Of a stretch of 64,000 bases of DNA, positions 9,166 through 25,049 are shown one piece after another. The stretch comes from Symbiodinium natans (Eukaryota > Sar > Dinophyceae > Suessiales > Symbiodiniaceae). The position numbers and the translations under genes were made by a program. How positions within the stretch are numbered: position 1 is the stretch's first letter; each line of letters begins with the position of its first letter. A model generated the notes under the pieces. It was not told the DNA's origin. It saw only the letters and a program-made list of their open reading frames with translations, and did no database searches. The stretch covers positions 62,001-126,000 of the forward strand of contig CAJNDS010002514.1 in the NCBI GenBank assembly GCA_905221605.1, read 5' to 3'.

Positions 9166-12100
9166 TGTTCGAAGGCCCTGCTGCCCAATGTCTCTCCCAA
9201 AATGCTGCGCGGATCCACGTGACAAGCATAAGCTTGGGGAACTGAGAACTACACGGGCTGTGTGTCGGACGCAAGCGAACTGGCGACCGAGACCAGTTGT
9301 GGAAGGCCAAAGCAAACGATGTCGCAAACACCATGGTGACACTCAAATCTGTTTCATGCTTGGATCATGTCCAGGCTGTCCGCCCCCACCGATGCGGACC
9401 CTCCATTTGATGACGCCCAAATGCAGCACAAATGAAGGCCTTTCGTTCGATCATGGGCATGGCAGCTTGCATCCATTGCAGGTCGCATACAATGGCATAC
9501 AAGGCCCCAAGGACGAACGTAAGAGTTAGATCGGTGCCGCAGGGTTCCATTGTGGGCCGATCGGTGTGTATTCACACAAAGCGATGTACCCCCCCCCCCC
9601 CCCGTATGTTGAAGGTGCGACAAGGACCCATCAGCAGTTGCTCCGTACAACCACTAGGGCTACATGCGCCATGCAGCTGCAGCAGTTGCGCTCAAGCATA
9701 TCGTAGTCACCACCGTGCCACTGGCTTGCCATTACCAGGTCCATGAAGCGAACGACCTGAAACTAAAGATCCAACGCCACAGCAATGGAACAGCACATGA
9801 ACCATGGAAAGCCTTACCTTCAGTGGGTGATGTTACTTATGTGTTACTTGGCAGGGGGGTTAAGTCGTGCGAAGTCGGCACTCCGCAGGGGCACGCCTCG
9901 ATTCGCGTGAAGTCGACCCATCTGCAAAAAGTCGACTGAAAATCCCCAAGTACACGCTTGTTTGAAAGGCGCGCGGCTCGACGTGCAAATTCGGCATGCG
10001 GTGCGAAACTCTCCTTTAAAACTGCTTCGAAATAGCATGGAAGCAAGTGGAAATAGGGGCTTGCTCTCAAGCACGTCGTGCCGCTGGGAGCTAGAAGCTG
10101 GAAGGAAACCAACAAATACAGCACGCACCAGCAGTCCACAGAGGCAACAATGCAGGGAAATGCCGATTGGAAATGCTTCCACCCATGAATGCTTCCAGTG
10201 TCCACGGACAACCGCGACCGCAGCTGCACCTAGGGACCTAGCTCAGTGGGGCCGCAGCAGGCGTTGACTTCACATGCAGAAATAGAACAACACAAAAAAC
10301 GAGTTCAACTTTGACGAGTTCGCGCTGCTCTGCAGCAGATTTTAGGAAGCCTGTCAGGAACCGTTGCTGCCATGACCAATGCGCGTGCTTTGAGACTCCT
10401 ACTACTCCCAGGACCGGGCCAGCTCGATGTAGGAAGCTCCGGTATGGACTCTCTCACCGAGGCCCAGTAACAAACATCAGCAACCACCACCACCACCACA
10501 ACGACTCTGGCCTCCGCTTCCGGCTGGCTGGTTCGGCCCATGGCGATGGACATGCGGTAGACGTGAACCTCCTGCAAGCTATCTGGTGCGTCGCCAAAAT
10601 GCTTGTTTGCCAGGCGCAGTGCTTCTATAGCTTGAGATCAAGTTGAGGTTACCTTGATAGACCTCGCTGCCTTTGGCTGGGTTGCAAGCAAGACGCATGA
10701 GTGCGAGGCTCCTGTCAACAGCAAGAAGTAACATCACTTTGGCGTGGGCCTTTCTTTCGCGAAGTGCTCTGGCTCTTCCCGCCTGGCAGATGACCCCTTC
10801 CTGACCAAACGACCATTCCTGCAAGTTGACATCAAGCTGATGACATATGCCAGTCAGATGTCCACTACTGTTGGCAGCTGCAGCAGTCCTTCCCATGCAC
10901 TTCTACTCCGGCATGAAAAGCCCCTGAGCAAAGTGAATTCACCATGATGCAGATTCGATGACCATTTTAGACTTGGGTATGCTTTTTGGGACAGAGTTTT
11001 CGATTCACTGACTTTTGCCAACTCAAAACTTCATCAACGCTGGGAGATGTGCTCCTTACATCTCTTGCGTGTCTTTTGCCGGACGACTGTTGAGGCTTCG
11101 GACCGGCAGACAACTCAGATAAAGATTAGACGCGATCGGTGCCAGTGGGCAGGTGGAGGATCGGCAGCCCTGTCTCGCACTGGAAAACATTAGAGGCGGA
11201 GATCAAAGCACAAAGAGCCCGCGGTTGGAACTGCTCTGGATGCATGGCGACGTTACGAATCTGATGGCTGTGCAGACGGTGGTCCACAAAGAAAGTGCAG
11301 GGATGTGTGGAAGCTCCCGATTGGGCATGTTGCTGACCCCGGGAATCAGTCACCTCTGGTGGAACCACCCATTAAGAAAAAAAACTTCTTGCAGGGCGAA
11401 ACCCTGAAGGTGCGATGGTATACCTGGTGAAGCCAGGGATGCGCAGTTACAGAAGAGTATAGCATTCTTCACACGCGCCGGTGTTCTCATCACAGGTTTG
11501 CATGAGCTCGCCATAAGTCTAGATGCGGCCATTTTGTCAACGTGCATGCTAAGAAGCTTAGCATGTTGTTCTATAGCTACTGTTAGTGTACTACTGTACT
11601 ATATTGTTCTGGTATTGTTATTTGATCCCCGCCACCAACCCTACATCTTCACCACACCACACTCAAGTGCCGACAGACGATGGCCACCCACCAATAATAA
11701 GTATGAGAGTGCCGAGGCACCTATGTGCCTATCATGATTGTTTGTCTCAGCCCTGCCCGAATGTCGACAATCACGACACATGATCACACTCCAATTGCAA
11801 CTATATAAGAACTTGCCTCCGATGTTGAGAATGTCCGCAGATATCTGGTTGGACTGCAGCCACTCATCGTTCAGGTCATAGATCTGGTGCCAAATTCGGT
11901 TGGGTGCGGTCTAGTCTCCATAGGTCCCGAAGATTCGCAAAGTACAAGGCTTGTTGCAACCCAGGCTCGTTCAAATAAACCTTACTTCAATTCAGCCCGG
12001 ATAAAGAAATCAAACGCAAGATCTAAGCAGTGTCAGCTTTCGGCATTGGTCGTGGGAACGTTGCAGCTGGAGCGCAGTGGCCTCCCCCAGGATGTCACCA

Positions 12101-14894
12101 TCAACATCATTAGGATCATATTCTTCATCTTGCTCGCTGCAGCGGCACTGCGCGTTATTTCCTGAGCGAGGAGCCCATGCTCTGATGTGCTCTCCTGATT
12201 GCCAGGAAGGGCCATTCTGACAACCAGTCCTGTGCCTACATGATCCTACATGCTGCCAGAAAGCCCATCGTGCTCGACGCTGCGTCCACAGCGGGCCGAT
12301 TGGCCGCAGGTCGTGGCACGGAGGGAAGCTGAAAACTGCTTAAAGCAATAAGTAATTTGTATCATTTTGTATCAGAAATTCTGCTCTCTCATGCTCACAA
12401 GCTTGCGTGCAGGGCCTATCATATGGTGACATGCTGCGCGCGCCAAGTGTAGCCTTCAGAGCCCTATGCAGCTGTACCAAGTGTGGCAGAAAGTCTGGTG
12501 AGATTTTTACGTGTCGAAGGATGCGGAAGGCTTAGCACATGCAGCTCAGTAGCTTGTGAGGACTTTTCGCGCATTTTGGTCCATCGAGCAAGCAGAGCTC
12601 GGAAACTTCATCCGGTAGAACGCCCGGAGCTTCTCACATATCCGACAGACACCGCAGCTGCTGTAGCTGAGCCGCTCACTGTGAGATCCCTAGGAAGTGC
12701 ATGGAAGGTCCACCGCAACACATGGCCACGCTCTATCCGCTAGCCGCTAGCCTGCGGCATCATGCCTGCAAGTGCCGTTGGCGCGTCCCATGCCGTCGAT
12801 CACCCTCTTCACCGTGCAGGGAGTCGCGCAAGACATCACATGGCACCATGGGATGTGGGTTCACTCGTCCAAGAGGATGCGTGACAGGAAGCTGACCAGC
12901 TTGTTGAACCCGGCAGCTGTCTGTGCCACCGGCAAAGGGCGACACAGCACAGCTCGACTTTGGTCCTGCGCACATCGAATGAAAGGGCTCAGCCTACATG
13001 CCCTCCTGCCTGGACATCTAAGTACGCTATGAATGCGCACTGTATGCTGCTGTCATTACCCTTGCCAAATTTCATGTGCTTCGGTGAGCCCTGCGAGATC
13101 GGCTCCTGCGGGGGGGCGGGGACCGTGGCATTCCCCGTGAAGATCATTTCGCAGTGACCGGTTTTGGCTGAGTGTGTGCAGCACGACGGAGCATCCGCGG
13201 CTTCGCTGATACACTTTGCCCGGCAGAGTCTGAAGGATGCCGTTGGCTTCCAGATCTTTTTCTTCATGTTTCCGGCAACCACACACCTGGAGTTCTCGCG
13301 TGCTGGAAGACAAACGTTTTGAAGACGGTCCTGGGCAAGGCTTCGCTATGCTTCGCTGGTGACAAGAAAGGCGCTACTACCGTGCTGTTCTCAGCTATCC
13401 TCTCCACTCTACACTCGACTCTGCACCTGCTTGCGCATGCTCGCTCAAGCTAATACCTTGGAATGTGCTTACCGTGCAGCTGCGCATGTAGTGCTCTTTC
13501 GACTTGTGGCAGCAGCCCGGACAATGCATGCGAGCGGCTGAGGCGAAAACCCATTGTGCAAGAGCCAAGAGCAGTTGCGACGCTGCCTCTGGCACGACAC
13601 TCTGGTTGAAGGCACCTGTCCTGAGATGGTTCACGAAAACCCCAAAAACTTCGCTCACATCTTTGAGGTTGGCTCAAGCAGCATCCAGGTGCATCCAGGT
13701 CACTCCCAAAAGCTTTGCAGGGAGTCATGGAGGCTGCCGGCATCCTCAAGAGACCCAGCAAAATCCGGAAAGATCGAAGGACCGGAATCAAGCCGCACAA
13801 CTGTGCTTGGCGTGCCAGACTTGCCCACCAGCCTTCTGCAAGACTGCAACCAGACGCCGGTAGGTGCGCACTACCCTGACAGGCTCAGAGCAAGCTTGAA
13901 CAGAAAGACAAGCTTGGGAGGGGGAGAGGGTCACATGAAAGGTTGTGCTCGTGGTTGGTTGCACTCTTCCGTTTGTGTAGGGATTGCATGATCTTCGTGA
14001 CATCTGAAGCTGATTGGCGGTAGGCCCAAAAATCGATAGTCTAGAGGTCCTGCACTGGCCAGGTTGTCACATGTAAGGCTCGCGTCTGCTTATTGTGTTT
14101 GCCATGTAGCAGTAGAACCCTGCAGCAAGCCTGAGCACAACCAACGTGCGGGCTGCAACACGTAACAATCGACGTCCAACCATCGCACTTCGTGGGTATG
14201 GTGTGTCGAGTGCCTCAGGCCAAGAAATGCGGCAAGCTTCTGGGGCTTGTCTCGCAAACGACAAGCTCAGACACACACCAGCTCGGCAGTGTGTTCGTGG
14301 CCGAAGCGACGAAGGCGGATGGGCATGGGTGAGATAGGTGAGCCAGGCTGCGCCTGGCCGAAATCAAAACAAAGCCAAGTGGGCTTCAAACACTTCCGGA
14401 TAACTTTCTGGCATGCTGCCTGCCTGAATAGCATGAAGGACATCAGCAACAGAATGCACCGGCTCATCACTTCTGCCAACGGCTACGATCTCGTCCAACC
14501 TTCGGCAACGCTGCCCGGGCGAGCAACCAACCAGCCGCAATTCTGCTCGGCATGCGCTGATCGGTCCACTCACTGCCGTAGGAACCACCACCGCAACAAA
14601 CAACTACTCTAAACATCGATGGAGAGCTTGCATCCAAGCATCCACCGCAAACCTGCGCGCCGTGCTGAGCGGGAGGGTAAACCCCAAAGCCTTCTACAGG
14701 GCCAGATGAATGTCACAGCACCAGTTCTTTCTTGTTCTTTGCAACTTTCGTTGTGCCTGACTCCGTCTGCTTTGATGCCCAGGTAAGCGTTGTGCCGCCA
14801 ACGAGGTAAAACAAGTCGCGCCGGCCCCATGGAGGCCTCAATGCCTGACGATCAATCGCAACAGCTGACACGATTTCACAGTCTGACGCGAAGA

Positions 14895-15012
14895 CTAACA
14901 CAGTGTAGGACCACCTCAAGAGCATCCCAAGAGCCTCCAACAGCACCCCAAGGCGCGTGCCAAGAGCGCCCCAAAATGACCCTCTTAAGAGCATTCCAAG
15001 AGTGCGCCTTAA
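14895..15012. repeat. Degenerate short repeat built on CCAAGAGCRYCC
   Basis: The word AAGAGC(A/C/G) plus a C-rich tail recurs roughly every 15-30 bases across about 115 bases. On the minus strand it reads as Leu/Gly/Arg-rich peptide in one frame. I take this as a decayed minisatellite rather than a gene. Confidence 0.45.
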
Positions 15013-15719
15013 AAGCCGATAGAAGGCGAGAGTTCTGATTCGACCACTCCGGGGCATGGGAAACTTTACGAATCCTGGAAGTTGTACTGTTTTTAACCCA
15101 AGCTTTCCGTGCTAACACTGGGGGGCTCCAACGTTCAGAGTAAGCGGAGTATGTAAATGTCGCCGTCCTCGAAACAGTCCTCGCCTTCTTGCTTCTCGAA
15201 ATGCGAAGCTCTCGCCACTTTTGGACTGCTGGGCTCACATGACCTCTCACTGTTTGGGGTCTATGCTGGCATAAGCTTCTGCCATAAAATCCTGGATGGT
15301 TACGACCACACGTGGCATTACCATGTCAACATTTCTTGCTCGTTCCAGAGCAACGTTACGGCCCCATGTGAGCTCTTTCGTTCGTACCGCGCAAGAACAG
15401 GGGTGACTTGCTGCGGTTTTGCACGTTCAGGGCGAGCTCATGTGGCTTGCGACGTTGTGTCATTGTTTTCATACGGCATGGCCGGCTATCAAGAAGGCTC
15501 CAACAAGAGTCGGGTGCGCGCGTGTAAGGCCACAATGCCGGTTTCGTCTTGGGCACCTGCGTGAGGGAGAGAGCAGCTGCCCTTGGAGATGAGCTGTGGC
15601 ACCACCTTGCGGTCAGGACGGTAGGAGTCGGTTGGAGGGTATCAAAGAAGTCCACCCCCACCCCAACACCCATGCACAATCGAATCGCAAAGAGTATGCC
15701 GCCTGCCGCACCACCGACA

Positions 15720-15900
15720 CACTGATGGCAGCAATCACCACAGGCTGTGAGCCCGAAAACTGCCATGTGATCACGCCACTGACATCCTCAATGATTGCTT
15801 GCTCAGGAGCGGTTTGCTCAGGGAATTGGGAGGCACGCCAGAAAAGCATATTGAGGGCGACTCGCGTCCCCGTGCGCGCGCACTCGCGCGAAAATGGCAT
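15720..15900 (-). CDS. Tentative exon, possibly membrane transporter-like
   Basis: One minus-strand frame contains AIIEDVSGVITWQFSGSQPV followed by a hydrophobic run. The FSGSQPVVI element recalls the FSGQPLVILG loop of SLC4/HCO3- transporter proteins. The resemblance is short and the next conserved residues do not follow in this frame, so an intron or a chance match is possible. Nothing else of that family was found nearby. Confidence 0.22.
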
Positions 15901-16189
15901 GAGAAGGTGCTTGCTGGGCGGCTCCACGGGAATCCAGCAGCGGGCCGCCGCTGCTGCCATGCCCGGCAGCGACCGAGGCAAAGATGACGTCATCCACAGA
16001 GCAACGCTCCTGGAAGTCCTGCAGGGCCTCGGCAAAGCAAAGTATAGAAATATACTATTCTGTGGCATTGCTAGTCCGAAGCTGAGTAAAGCCGGTAAAG
16101 ATGAACCAAGATGAGCCTACAGTGCTTGAAGCTCTAGACTACACTCTTCAACTTGCGAAGGTGTGAGGAGGCGCCATGCACCCTGTTTT

Positions 16190-16325
16190 TTTCACCTGAG
16201 CTCGGCCCCTCTGACTTCTCAGACTCGATGGCATCCTTGATGAACTGAACGAAGTCCTTCCAAGAGCCGTGGCAAACGATTGGCAGGGAGGCCTTGTTTG
16301 TTAGGGCACGCTTGTTTGACACTTC
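16190..16325 (-). CDS. Tentative exon, unrecognised protein
   Basis: The minus-strand frame includes VCHGSWKDFVQFIKDAIESE followed by a charged Ser/Gly/Glu linker. The mix of aromatic, acidic and basic residues is much more protein-like than the surrounding frames. No family is recognised and splice sites were not resolved. Confidence 0.3.
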
Positions 16326-16497
16326 AGACTCTATCAACGTCCTTCAGGGCTTCGGCTGTCCACATCGGTGAGGGTAGGCCCGATGAGCTCATCTCAGCAA
16401 GACTCCTTGCTCTCTGGCAACTTATGGCAGCACATGACCACCTCATTCAGCACCTCTCTGTGTACGGGCTCCGAACGTACGCCATCTTTCTTAGGTC

Positions 16498-16572
16498 CAG
16501 GGTTAAACGTTAAACGGCTTAAACTGTCAAAAGTTTAAACGCACACATGTTTAAACATATGGTTCAACATAA
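16498..16572. repeat. Cluster of TTAAAC words
   Basis: Five TTAAAC words lie within about 55 bases, two of them as the 8-bp palindrome GTTTAAAC or close to it. Spacing is irregular. The function is unknown. DNA to the right (about 16560-17080) is more A/T-rich than the window average. Confidence 0.6.
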
Positions 16573-17483
16573 ACAAAGAGTGCAAAGAGTACTGGTTTGG
16601 GGGTGTTGGGTTGGGAGTTAGGCTCGCGCCCAACCTTGCGAACTGACACTGGACCTAAAGCTCAAACTCTGAAGCCTCTCCCTCAAAACCTCGCACTTGG
16701 CAACAACTTCTTAATATTAACATATGTTAACCATTTCCAAAAGCAATTATTGATCCTGCATCTGCTAAACCTAGAGGTGCAAAATGGACAGATGCCTCGT
16801 GGTGACACGGAAAATACAATGGATGTGTTTTATACCATCAGTGTTTGCTAGGATTGTGGATGAAAAGGATCATAGTCAAAAGGCCATTAAACGGATACTT
16901 TGAAGTGTACTTATGCGTATCCTAGGCAGTTATTTTGGATGATATGGTCATGGCGAATTATAGGCAATTGAGGCTACACCAAGAAAACACATGTAGGAAG
17001 ATGATGAAATGGATTACAAAAAAGTCAAGTGAGGCAAAAACACAACGCATTTTTGGATCCAAGTTCGGTCAATTCAGGTTAAACGCCAAAACAAATTGGC
17101 CCGTCCCTGCTTGGGTCTGCTCTGTCACTCGTTTGCATGAAGCAGAGAAGGCTTCACACTCCAAGGATCAGGAGATGTGAGTGGACTCTGGAACTCGGAC
17201 AGGCTGCCACTGCAAAACATGGCTTGCAAATACATGTGCACACGTTTCCATCACGAATTCGACATGATTCAACAAGTGACATCGCGGGTGTCGACGACGC
17301 AAAGCATCCCTGGAAAGGCAAGTCAAAAGCAAGGATTTTAACTATCAGAGGCTTCTCCCAAGCCTTGACCCCTGTAGTTCAAGATGCCACTGACACAATC
17401 TTGCTTGCTTGCTCGCCTGCCTCCTCCAACCCATGCCTGCTGTCAAAAAAAGTGCCTCCCCTCATGCGGCTATGTCCAAGTAG

Positions 17484-17485
<2 letters not shown>

Positions 17486-17516
<31 letters not shown>
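17486..17516. repeat. (AC)n microsatellite
   Basis: About 15 uninterrupted CA dinucleotides. Confidence 0.95.
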
Positions 17517-17517
<1 letters not shown>

Positions 17518-18374
17518 CTGAGTCAGCCCTGCTTACCAACTCGACATGAAGTCTGTCACTGACTGGTTAATTAAATCAGTCAATCAGCATTACGGCTTGG
17601 CACCTTGTCAGGATGTCGCCTTCTGGCGCGTCGGCCTCACACAGCCCAACCAACGCAAGCAAAGGTCGCTAGAACGATCGCTCCTCTTGCCACGCGCCTG
17701 GGCCAACAAGCGCACGACGCCACGAAGTGCCTCAAGCAACTCTGGCCTCCGGTGTAACACCTGGCAATGAAGCTTCGGGTTTAGGATTTTAGGGTTTAGG
17801 ACAGCTTAGGCACAGCACAGGACGTAGCACTGGAATGCTGTTGGCCAGCCTCAGCCCACTCGGCTTCTGTCATGGCAGCGGTCACCGGGGACAGAAAACC
17901 TGAAACCGCTCCTGCTCATCGGGCTCAGGAATGGGCTGCAGTTACTGACGCAGACATGAGCTACTGCGCGATTCAGTTTAAAGCCAGTCATCGACCGTAA
18001 CCAGCTCCAGCATACACCAGAACACCCGTAAAGAAGACATACACGATTCGACTGCCCAGCCTGCTCCCTAGCGAATTTGAGTTCTGCTGACCATTGAGCA
18101 TAGGTTGGAACTTCACGCGAACTGTTGACAGGAACCAGTTTATGAACATCTCGTCTTGCATTGCTCTTTTCTTACCCGTCACAGACCTTCTATGGGCTTC
18201 GTGTTTGAATCCTTCCACCAAGACCCTTGGCTTGCTCCTGATAGCAAGCTCTGAGTACTGGAAACACCTCATTCGCTCAACGCCTTCGTAATTCTCCTGT
18301 GGGATTGTTTATCGGAACGCAATGCTACTATGCCTGCTGAGGCCCCGATGTTGCGCTGAAACTGCAGAACTTTC

Positions 18375-20650
18375 TCAGATCCCTGCTGTCCTGTGGAGCA
18401 GGTTTGCTGAAGACCCTCTGGCGGGTCGGAAGCAAACAAGGTCAAGTAGGAAAAAGCCACACGCAGGAGGATGTCCTGAAAATACCTTGCAGGATGGCAG
18501 GAACGACCGAACACCAGCTGAAACTGAAACATTCTGAGCTGCTCGCCTCTTGACACGAGCCTGGAGCTCGCCACCAAACAAAAGCTGCAGCCCCTGCCAG
18601 GCCAGCAAGACCTCCAAAGCATTTCCACCCTCACAGCTCTGCAAAAGGAGCTCCGCTGTCTCACGCAAGTAGGGCGCAACTAGCCACACTTCGCGGGCCA
18701 TCAGTGGAAGCAGCCCGAACTCCAGGAACAGTGCAAATGCACGAGAATTGGGCTTGCAGTGCAGGCTTCCGAAGCCAAGCAAGTTCTTCAGCTGCGTGTT
18801 GCGATCTGACACGCTCGCGTCGGGCCCGAAAGCTTTCAGCAAGAATAGCACGCTTGAGGCGCAGTAAGGTGCAACAGCAAGGTATGCCACTTCCTCCTCC
18901 AGGAGCAGCGGGGAGCAAGTCTCCAGGACATGTTGCAAAGGTGGCCGAAAATTGTGCACCTCCACCGCCAGCGCGCGGTCCAGCATCAGGTGCAGCGCAT
19001 CCCACCCGATGAATCGGACCACGGCGTCCGGGCAATGGTCCAGGACTTGAAGGAGCAAAGGCAATGCTAGGCCCAGTCCTTGGAGCAAACATGGAAGCAA
19101 ATCCGAATGTCTAAGAGTCTAAGACTTGAGCTCACGCTGCGATAACGGGAGACACTGGCAGGTTCTTGAGCTTCTAGGGAGCGCAATGACGCGCGAAACT
19201 TGCTGCAAGTTCATTTTGTGAATTCAAAAAGGTCCTTAATCATACACAAGCTGTTCAATGGGCCCTTGATCAAGGGATTTTTATGTTAACCGCCGGTGCA
19301 TTCTCAGGATTTAAAACAGGCGAAGGTTGAACAATTCTAAAACCGCAGAAGACGTAGCCGTTTTCACCGGAAGCCAATGACAATGTAGCCGCCGGACAGT
19401 TCACGACACCTACCCCTCTAAAGATGAGTCTTTCCTGGTGACCAAAACCTCCCGTACATCAAGGAAAAAGTACTAGTTTGATTACAACTTCTACGATGTC
19501 CGTGGCACGGTCTTTGAGAACCAGGTAATCGCACTGCTGCATTAACCAATGGAGGCTGCGCACGATGGCAATGGAGCAAGCTGTGGGCATGCTTGCACTG
19601 GCGTCCGAGGCATCCGAGCTTGGCTTCAGCGATGACAGTCGAGATCTGATAGCACTGAGAGCTTGAGGCAAAAGCTCATGCAACGCCCCAGCCACCAAAC
19701 CTTCTTCTTGATCCTTCTGCGTGGGGTTTGCAGAAGGTGCAATCCCGGAAGTACCCAGCCAAGTCTCCACACACCGCTTGGCTACCTTCCGGCTTTCTTC
19801 AGAAGCCCAGGGTGCTGCCGCGATGACTGCAGAGTTTGCAGCATGTTGCCGTGACTCGGTGAGCGGGCTCGCTTGGATTATCGGCGCAGTAGAGCCCCTT
19901 CGGTCGCCAGACCCGCGAATGGCACTTGCATCACGGAGCTTAGCAGCAGCACGGGCCTTTGCCGAAACGGGAACGCAAGTGAACAGAGTGGCACCTGCCA
20001 CCGACAGCAACCTTCCCAGAAGTTTGCGTGAAGCGCTCACACAAAGCAAGCGCTGCCAATGATCTTGACCGGAGCCGCCCTTTCCAGCAAAGACCACTGC
20101 CTCAAGATCGCCTAACAAGGCTTCAGCAGAGCCGGCATTCAAGTTCCCTTCCGGCGCAGGATGCGCCATGCATGCAACTCTTGGCACTGTAGATCTACAG
20201 CGTGCGCTTGGGCCAAAAGATTCCCGAACTCTTCAACAACATGCCTTTTGACGATCTGGTTCCATGTGTTTCGGCAGTTCTGGGGTGGGTCAAGGGAGGC
20301 AGCTGATAGGACCTGACAGTGGCAATCGCTCAATGCGCTGGCTGCTGTATTGCAGAAAAATGGAACGTCATGACGTGTGATGTTACAGTACCAAACTATC
20401 CTGTGCCAAGCCTTCAAGCCCCTTCCAAGCCTTAATTGCCGCCAGTTTGCTAGCTCTTCCTAGCCGCCTAGCTGACCCAGGCACCACATCGGCCAAATAT
20501 TGACCAAGTGGCTCGGAAGTGTTGTACGGCGCGGGAGCTTCGCCGGCCGACCCCAGTGACGTGGCCCACGCCGAGAAGCCTGGACGACCAGCCGAAAACA
20601 AAGTCACATCATGTTCCATTGACATGATGTTACCAGTTGCATGGTCTACG
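18375..20650 (-). CDS. Multi-exon gene for an unrecognised helical protein
   Basis: Four minus-strand coding stretches follow one another: about 20405-20650, about 20150-20330, 19470-20187 and about 18400-19100. They are Leu/Ala-rich with regularly spaced charged residues, suggesting helical repeats of ARM/HEAT type, but I cannot name a family. Order in transcription is right to left. The 19.1-19.46 kb gap is a likely intron; a possible GT donor lies in the codons for KLVLFP near 19480. The transition near 20150-20187 needs a frame change with no room for an intron. The gene may extend beyond these exons at both ends. Confidence 0.55.
18400..19100 (-). CDS. Exon of the helical protein (last seen, about 230 codons)
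   Basis: A Leu-rich helical frame including LLLEEEVAYLAVAPYCASSV and WQGLQLLFGGELQARVKRRA. After about 18560 the composition becomes less protein-like, so the exon probably ends near the RVKRRA segment rather than at the stop. Confidence 0.5.
19470..20187 (-). CDS. Exon of the helical protein (third, about 235 codons)
   Basis: A long open frame with segments such as HWQRLLCVSASRKLLGRLLS and IAIVRSLHWLMQQCDYLVLK. Amphipathic helices of about 20-30 residues alternate with Ala/Ser linkers. No catalytic motif is visible. Confidence 0.55.
20150..20330 (-). CDS. Exon of the helical protein (second)
   Basis: An acceptor-like TACAGCAG precedes ASALSDCHCQVLSAASLD. The frame runs through WNQIVKRHVVEEFGNLLAQA to LHAWRILRRK and then meets a stop. 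The protein-like reading continues immediately in another frame with NLNAGSAEALLGDLEAVVFA. Confidence 0.45.
20405..20650 (-). CDS. Exon of the helical protein (upstream)
   Basis: The frame includes EHDVTLFSAGRPGFSAWATS and ends in a basic helix-like AIKAWKGLEGLAQ. The likely donor is GA or GT right after LAQ (GATAGT) or a few bases later (GTACTG). The start of the exon was not settled. Confidence 0.4.
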
Positions 20651-21084
20651 TGTGGTCTGCCTGCCCTTCGACAGACCGAATGATCACCAAATGACACCCC
20701 CTCTGCCGGTAGCGGCGTGTTGCAACAGGCGCTGTCGCGCGCCACACCAAGCTTTGCGGCACCCTCACCGATCGCATGAATAGGTAATTAATGAATGACC
20801 AAGACACACTGCAGTTTGGGGCGACCGGTAAAATGCACGATCCAAGTGAGTGCAGGGTGTTTCTTGTCTCCATGAACGGCCCACATGCACGCACCGTGTC
20901 GCTGCAAGAGACAGACGCACTGCAGCAGCGCAGCCCTAAAACCTCAAACCCTGAACTCGGCAAGGCACCCGTAAGCCCCATCCCAGGGCCGCACAAGCTT
21001 GGCTAGACTTGCGGCAACAACAAACGCCCACGACCTTCAAGACTTAGACCAAAGTCGCGTGCATAATATATGCGCATGTGTATA

Positions 21085-21230
21085 TGTACATACATACAGA
21101 GAGGCAGGCAGACAGACAGACATACATACATACACACATGCATACACACATGCATATATATATATATATACACATACATACATACATACATACATACATA
21201 CATACATACATACATACATACATACATACA

Positions 21231-21265
<35 letters not shown>

Positions 21266-21312
21266 TCATGTATGTATGCCTGTATGTACGTATGTATACA
21301 TACATACACATA
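21085..21312. repeat. (ACAT)n tetranucleotide array, about 230 bp
   Basis: Mostly perfect CATA/TACA repeats with short (GACA), (CACA) and (TA)n interruptions near the left end and diverged units at the right end. The long Tyr/Met/Cys/Val and Ile/His/Thr frames read across it come from the repeat. A run of about 20 G follows at 21388-21409. Confidence 0.95.
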
Positions 21313-21599
21313 CAGCCTCTGAGAAGGTGCGCTCGGAAAAAAGTACTTTTTCGTGAACACGGACAGAGATGGTGATTTTTCTTGACGTTGTGGGGGGGGG
21401 GGGGGGAGGGGGTTCAGATTAAGGCTCTGGAATTGCATGCATGTCATTAAACCCTCACCCAACCCCAGGCCGTGATGTGCAAAGCCAAGCAGCCAGGCCC
21501 AATGTTCTGGGTGACCCACTGCTGCCACTGTCTCGCCCAGTTCTGGGGCTTGCCGTGCGAGTCTCAACCTCCCAACTCTGCTGAGACTTGGGGAGAACA

Positions 21600-21880
21600 T
21601 CAACTGCCGATCTTCTTGAAGAGGACTGTATTAAATGACGAATTGGAAGGCAACAAGCTGAGGCTTTTGCGGCTGTGGAAGATGTGTTTTGGAACCAGTG
21701 AAGGAGCAACCTCGCAGAAGCAACAGCTGCTGTTGTTGGCTGTCGACAGGGACTTCTTCAGCAGAGCAAAGATCAAGGTTGCTGTCAAGTCGCTGTCGAG
21801 CAAGACCTGGAGCACGGCCAAGTCACATGGTTCACAGCTCGCCTTCAGCCACGAGCAGCGCATGGATCGTGAACATGAAA
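21600..21880 (+). CDS. Weak coding candidate
   Basis: A plus-strand frame includes LKRTVLNDELEGNKLRLLRL and a charged C-terminal part. The minus strand of the same DNA is also open and contains CDLAVLQVLLDSDLTATLIF. The two cannot both be right. The minus reading would agree with the strand of the secure genes. No family recognised. Confidence 0.2.
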
Positions 21881-21929
21881 CTGGGGACGATAACGCAGGC
21901 TGCCAGCTTCTTCCAAGCTACAAGTAGCC

Positions 21930-25033
<3,104 letters not shown>

Positions 25034-25049
25034 AAAACAAATAAAAAGA

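Larger units (their letters stand above)
6844..15600. other. Long stretch without a recognisable gene
   Basis: Scattered short frames occur on both strands but none has family-like motifs. Telomere-like arrays (7841-7896, 8224-8262), ATT-rich DNA (about 9070-9165) and a poly-C run (about 9587-9604) are the only structured elements I can support. Small exons could be missed by eye. Confidence 0.4.

Noticed and set aside
11518-11536. GCCATTTTGTCAAC as a plus-strand spliced-leader relict
   Set aside because: Two bases are missing from the conserved core and no gene starts downstream.
21003-21603. Tyr/Met/Cys/Val-rich frames up to 188 codons
   Set aside because: Translations of the (ACAT)n array.
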